A stretch of 64,000 nucleotides of DNA, taken from Cystobasidium ongulense. Its lineage: Eukaryota > Basidiomycota > Cystobasidiomycetes > Cystobasidiales > Cystobasidiaceae. The notes beneath the pieces were generated by a model that was not told where the DNA came from, did no database searches, and saw nothing but the letters and a program-made list of their open reading frames with translations. The stretch lies in contig BQUP01000003.1 in assembly GCA_022835595.1 (NCBI GenBank), positions 874,629-938,628 of the forward strand. The letters run 5' to 3'. Below, piece after piece: positions 62,061 to 64,000 of this stretch. Within the stretch, counting starts at the first letter, position 1. Every line of letters starts with the position of its first letter. Both the position numbers and the translations under genes were made by a program.

Positions 62061-64000
62061 ATGAGCTCGATGGAGACAGTGCTCGCTGCCTTACAGACGC
62101 TGTACACGGATCCGAAAGCAGAAGCCAAGCAGCAGGCCAACGAGTGGCTCCAAAACTTTCAGAAAGAGGTGCGCCGATTCAGATGGAGATGCAGCTTGAA
62201 CCTTGCAGAGAGCTGATGAGAATTCTTGTATCACGACAGCCGGAAGCATGGGAGACTGCCAATGTCATTCTGTCTTCTGCTGATGCTCCACCCGAGCCCA
62301 AACTCTTCGCGGCGCAGACGTTTCGAGCAAAGGCAAGCTGCAATTCCTCACTGGCGACGAGCTGCACAAAGGATGTTGCACGAAGCCACGAGCTCCAGCG
62401 ATTACGCACTTGTGCAGCTAAGCATGTAACTTCCTCATGCTGACTGTTATGCTTCTACTGCTGTATTGCGTACCCTTGTCATCTCCCTGTTTGCTCTACA
62501 GATCATCTACGACCTCGACCAGCTACCGCCAGATCACCGGATACCTCTGCGAGACACACTCCTAGCAGCTCTTAAGCACGCATCAACGACAGGTTCAAAA
62601 GCGATAGTCACTCATCTAGCCCTCGCAATTGCAGACCTCTTGCTTCAGCTGCCAGAATGGAAGAACGGCCTCCAGGACATGATCGACCAGTTTGGAAAGA
62701 CTCCAGAAACTGTTCCTGCTCTGCTGGATTTTCTGAAGCTACTGCCTCAGGAGAATATGTCAAACGTTAGGATACGGATCACCGTGAGCAACGTCTCACC
62801 TCATACAGGTCCGCATCACACGGATTGCTGAATGCTCTATGTAGAACCCGGACTGGCGTACAGAAAACACAGGCGCCGATGTCCTCAATCTTATAGGGAT
62901 GTATTTCCAGGCACCAGGTGAGTCTTTGAATCTGTACACATGTCGGAGTCCTCACTAACCATCTCCGACGCAGGCGTGACCGCTGCTGTCCGAGCCTCTA
63001 CATTGAAGGTGCTAGCGAGCTGGCTACGAGCAGGAGAAATGGTTCCTTCCGCAATCCAACAGTCTCCCTTCTTCAGCTATATTTTCGAGTCGCTGGCCTC
63101 TGAAGCACTCTTTGATGATTCCGTGGACCTTCTCGTGGATCTCGTTCACGAAACACAGGAGATCGCAGACAATATGGAACCCATTCAAGCGATTGTTCCC
63201 CGCCTACTTCCCTTACGGCAACCTCTGCTCGAAGCAATAAAAGCTGAAGAAAGCGAGACTGTCAGGGGATACTGTCGCATATTCGTCGAAGCAGGAGAAT
63301 GCTATGCGCAGCTTATGCTGCAACATCCAGCAGAGTTCATGCCGATTGTAGAAGCGATTGCCGACTGTTCAGCATACTCGGATCTAGAAGTCGTTACTAT
63401 AACTCTGAACTTCTGGTGGAAGCTCGCTGTCGGTCTACGGAAGGGCGGTTTCGTGAATGATCCTGCGTGTCAACCTTTCCTCGAGGTGATAGCTCGACTA
63501 GTCGATACTGTCATCCGGCATCTACGTTATCCAGACGATGTCGACAGTCTTACAGGTCAAGATAGAGACGATTTCAGGGACTTCAGACACGATATCGGCA
63601 ATACCCTCAAGGACTGCTGTTCCGTCCTTGGCTCAACGACGTGCCTTGCGAGATCGTTCGCCGCTTTGGAAGCAGAAGTAGCCAAAGGGCCCTCGGGACA
63701 ATGGCAAGTTGTCGAAGCGGCGCTTTTTAGCATAAGAACAATGGGTGCGAAAGTCGACTTACAAGAGAATGTAGTTATGCCAAAGCTGTTCGAAGCTATA
63801 CCGCAAGTACCGCAAACAAATACAAAAGTCCGATATTCTGCTACGCTTGTGGTTGGCCGATATACCGAATGGCTGTCGGAGCATCCAGAATACCTGCCAA
63901 AGATGATGGAATACGTCTTCTCTGGTTTCAATGTTGGAGATGCAGATGTCACTACCGCCTGCGCTTCGGCACTCAAATATCTATGCAAGGACTGCAGCTC
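62061..64000 (+). CDS. Importin-beta family nuclear transport receptor, Mtr10/transportin-3-like (partial, runs off window)
   Basis: Karyopherin that imports SR-type/mRNA-binding proteins such as Npl3. Exons: 62061-62168, 62240-62332, 62502-62783, 62845-62917 and 62974 to the window end, still open at 64000. N-terminus: MSSMETVLAALQTLYTDPKA then KQQANEWLQNFQKE, and PEAWETANVIL...FAAQTFRAK|IIYDLDQLPPDHRIPLRDTL, the importin-beta N-terminal signature. HEAT-like helices follow (TVPALLDFLKLLPQE, TLKVLASWLRAGEMVP, VVTITLNFWWKLAVGL, KVRYSATLVVGRYTEWLSEH). Intron 2 appears to start with GC (AAG|GCAAGC), a probable GC-AG intron. Without it, about 31 extra residues or a stop would interrupt a conserved junction. 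C-terminal half lies outside. Confidence 0.9.
62333..62501 (+). other. Probable GC-AG intron in the importin gene
   Basis: Donor AAG|GCAAGC and acceptor CTACAG, 169 nt. It joins TFRAK directly to IIYDLDQLP, the spacing expected in Mtr10/TNPO3 proteins. The competing GT donor at 62428 would insert about 31 unrelated residues. Confidence 0.6.

Overview
The window is nuclear DNA from a fungus, most likely a basidiomycete. Almost every gene is split by many short GT-AG introns, mostly 45-75 nt, with CTGAC/CTAAC-like branch sites. The gene set is eukaryotic housekeeping: UGP1, MCM6, exosome RRP45, sterol C-14 reductase, DGK1-type kinase and a Mtr10-type importin. I cannot fix the class; a Tremellomycete- or Pucciniomycotina-like fungus would fit. 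About 20 protein genes lie in 64 kb on both strands. I see no rRNA, tRNA, CRISPR array, virus-like element or intact transposon.

Layout. 0-1 kb: end of an F-box/LRR-like gene (-). 1.5-5.1 kb: unknown Ser/Arg-rich protein with two tandem copies of an intron-containing module (+). 5.9-10.3 kb: large MIT-domain protein (+). 11.2-12.6 kb: Kre9/Knh1-like GPI-anchored wall protein (-), divergent from UGP1 (+, 13.4-16.8 kb). 17.3-18.3 kb: RNase III-fold protein (+). 18.6-18.9 kb: orphan inverted copy of part of the dipeptidase gene. 19.1-21.6 kb: small unknown ORFs and a His-Me finger endonuclease-like gene (-). 22.1-23.4 kb: acyl-CoA thioesterase (+). 24.1-26.5 kb: DUG1-type Cys-Gly dipeptidase (-). 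26.8-28.5 kb: WD40 protein (-). 29.6-30.9 kb: zinc alcohol dehydrogenase (+). 31.4-32.7 kb: DGK1-like diacylglycerol kinase (+). 32.9-34.8 kb: MATE transporter (-). 35.2-38.2 kb: HSL-type lipase with a long tail (-). 38.9-39.9 kb: AhpD/CMD-like protein (+). 40.2-42.3 kb: kynurenine aminotransferase (-). 42.7-46.4 kb: CLC chloride transporter (-). 47.0-52.3 kb: giant acidic, probably nuclear protein (+). 52.5-54.5 kb: ERG24 (+). 54.8-55.9 kb: RRP45 (-). 56.2-59.8 kb: MCM6 (-) with paired MCB boxes upstream. 61.1-62.0 kb: small unknown ORFs (-). 62.1 kb to the end: Mtr10/transportin-3-type importin, 3' end outside the window (+).

How genes relate. The region looks like ordinary gene-dense fungal chromosome, not a biosynthetic cluster. 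One functional pairing is suggestive: the Kre9-like wall protein and UGP1 (UDP-glucose supply) share one 845-bp divergent promoter. The most unusual features are a gapless 287-bp inverted duplication of the DUG1 3' region, a tandem module duplication in which the introns were copied too, a spliced stand-alone His-Me finger gene, two MCB boxes one helical turn apart before MCM6, microexons of 15 and 19 nt, a probable GC-AG intron, and patches inside several genes where codon choice becomes A/T-ending. Splice models were made by eye from reading frame, GT-AG signals and family conservation, not from transcripts.
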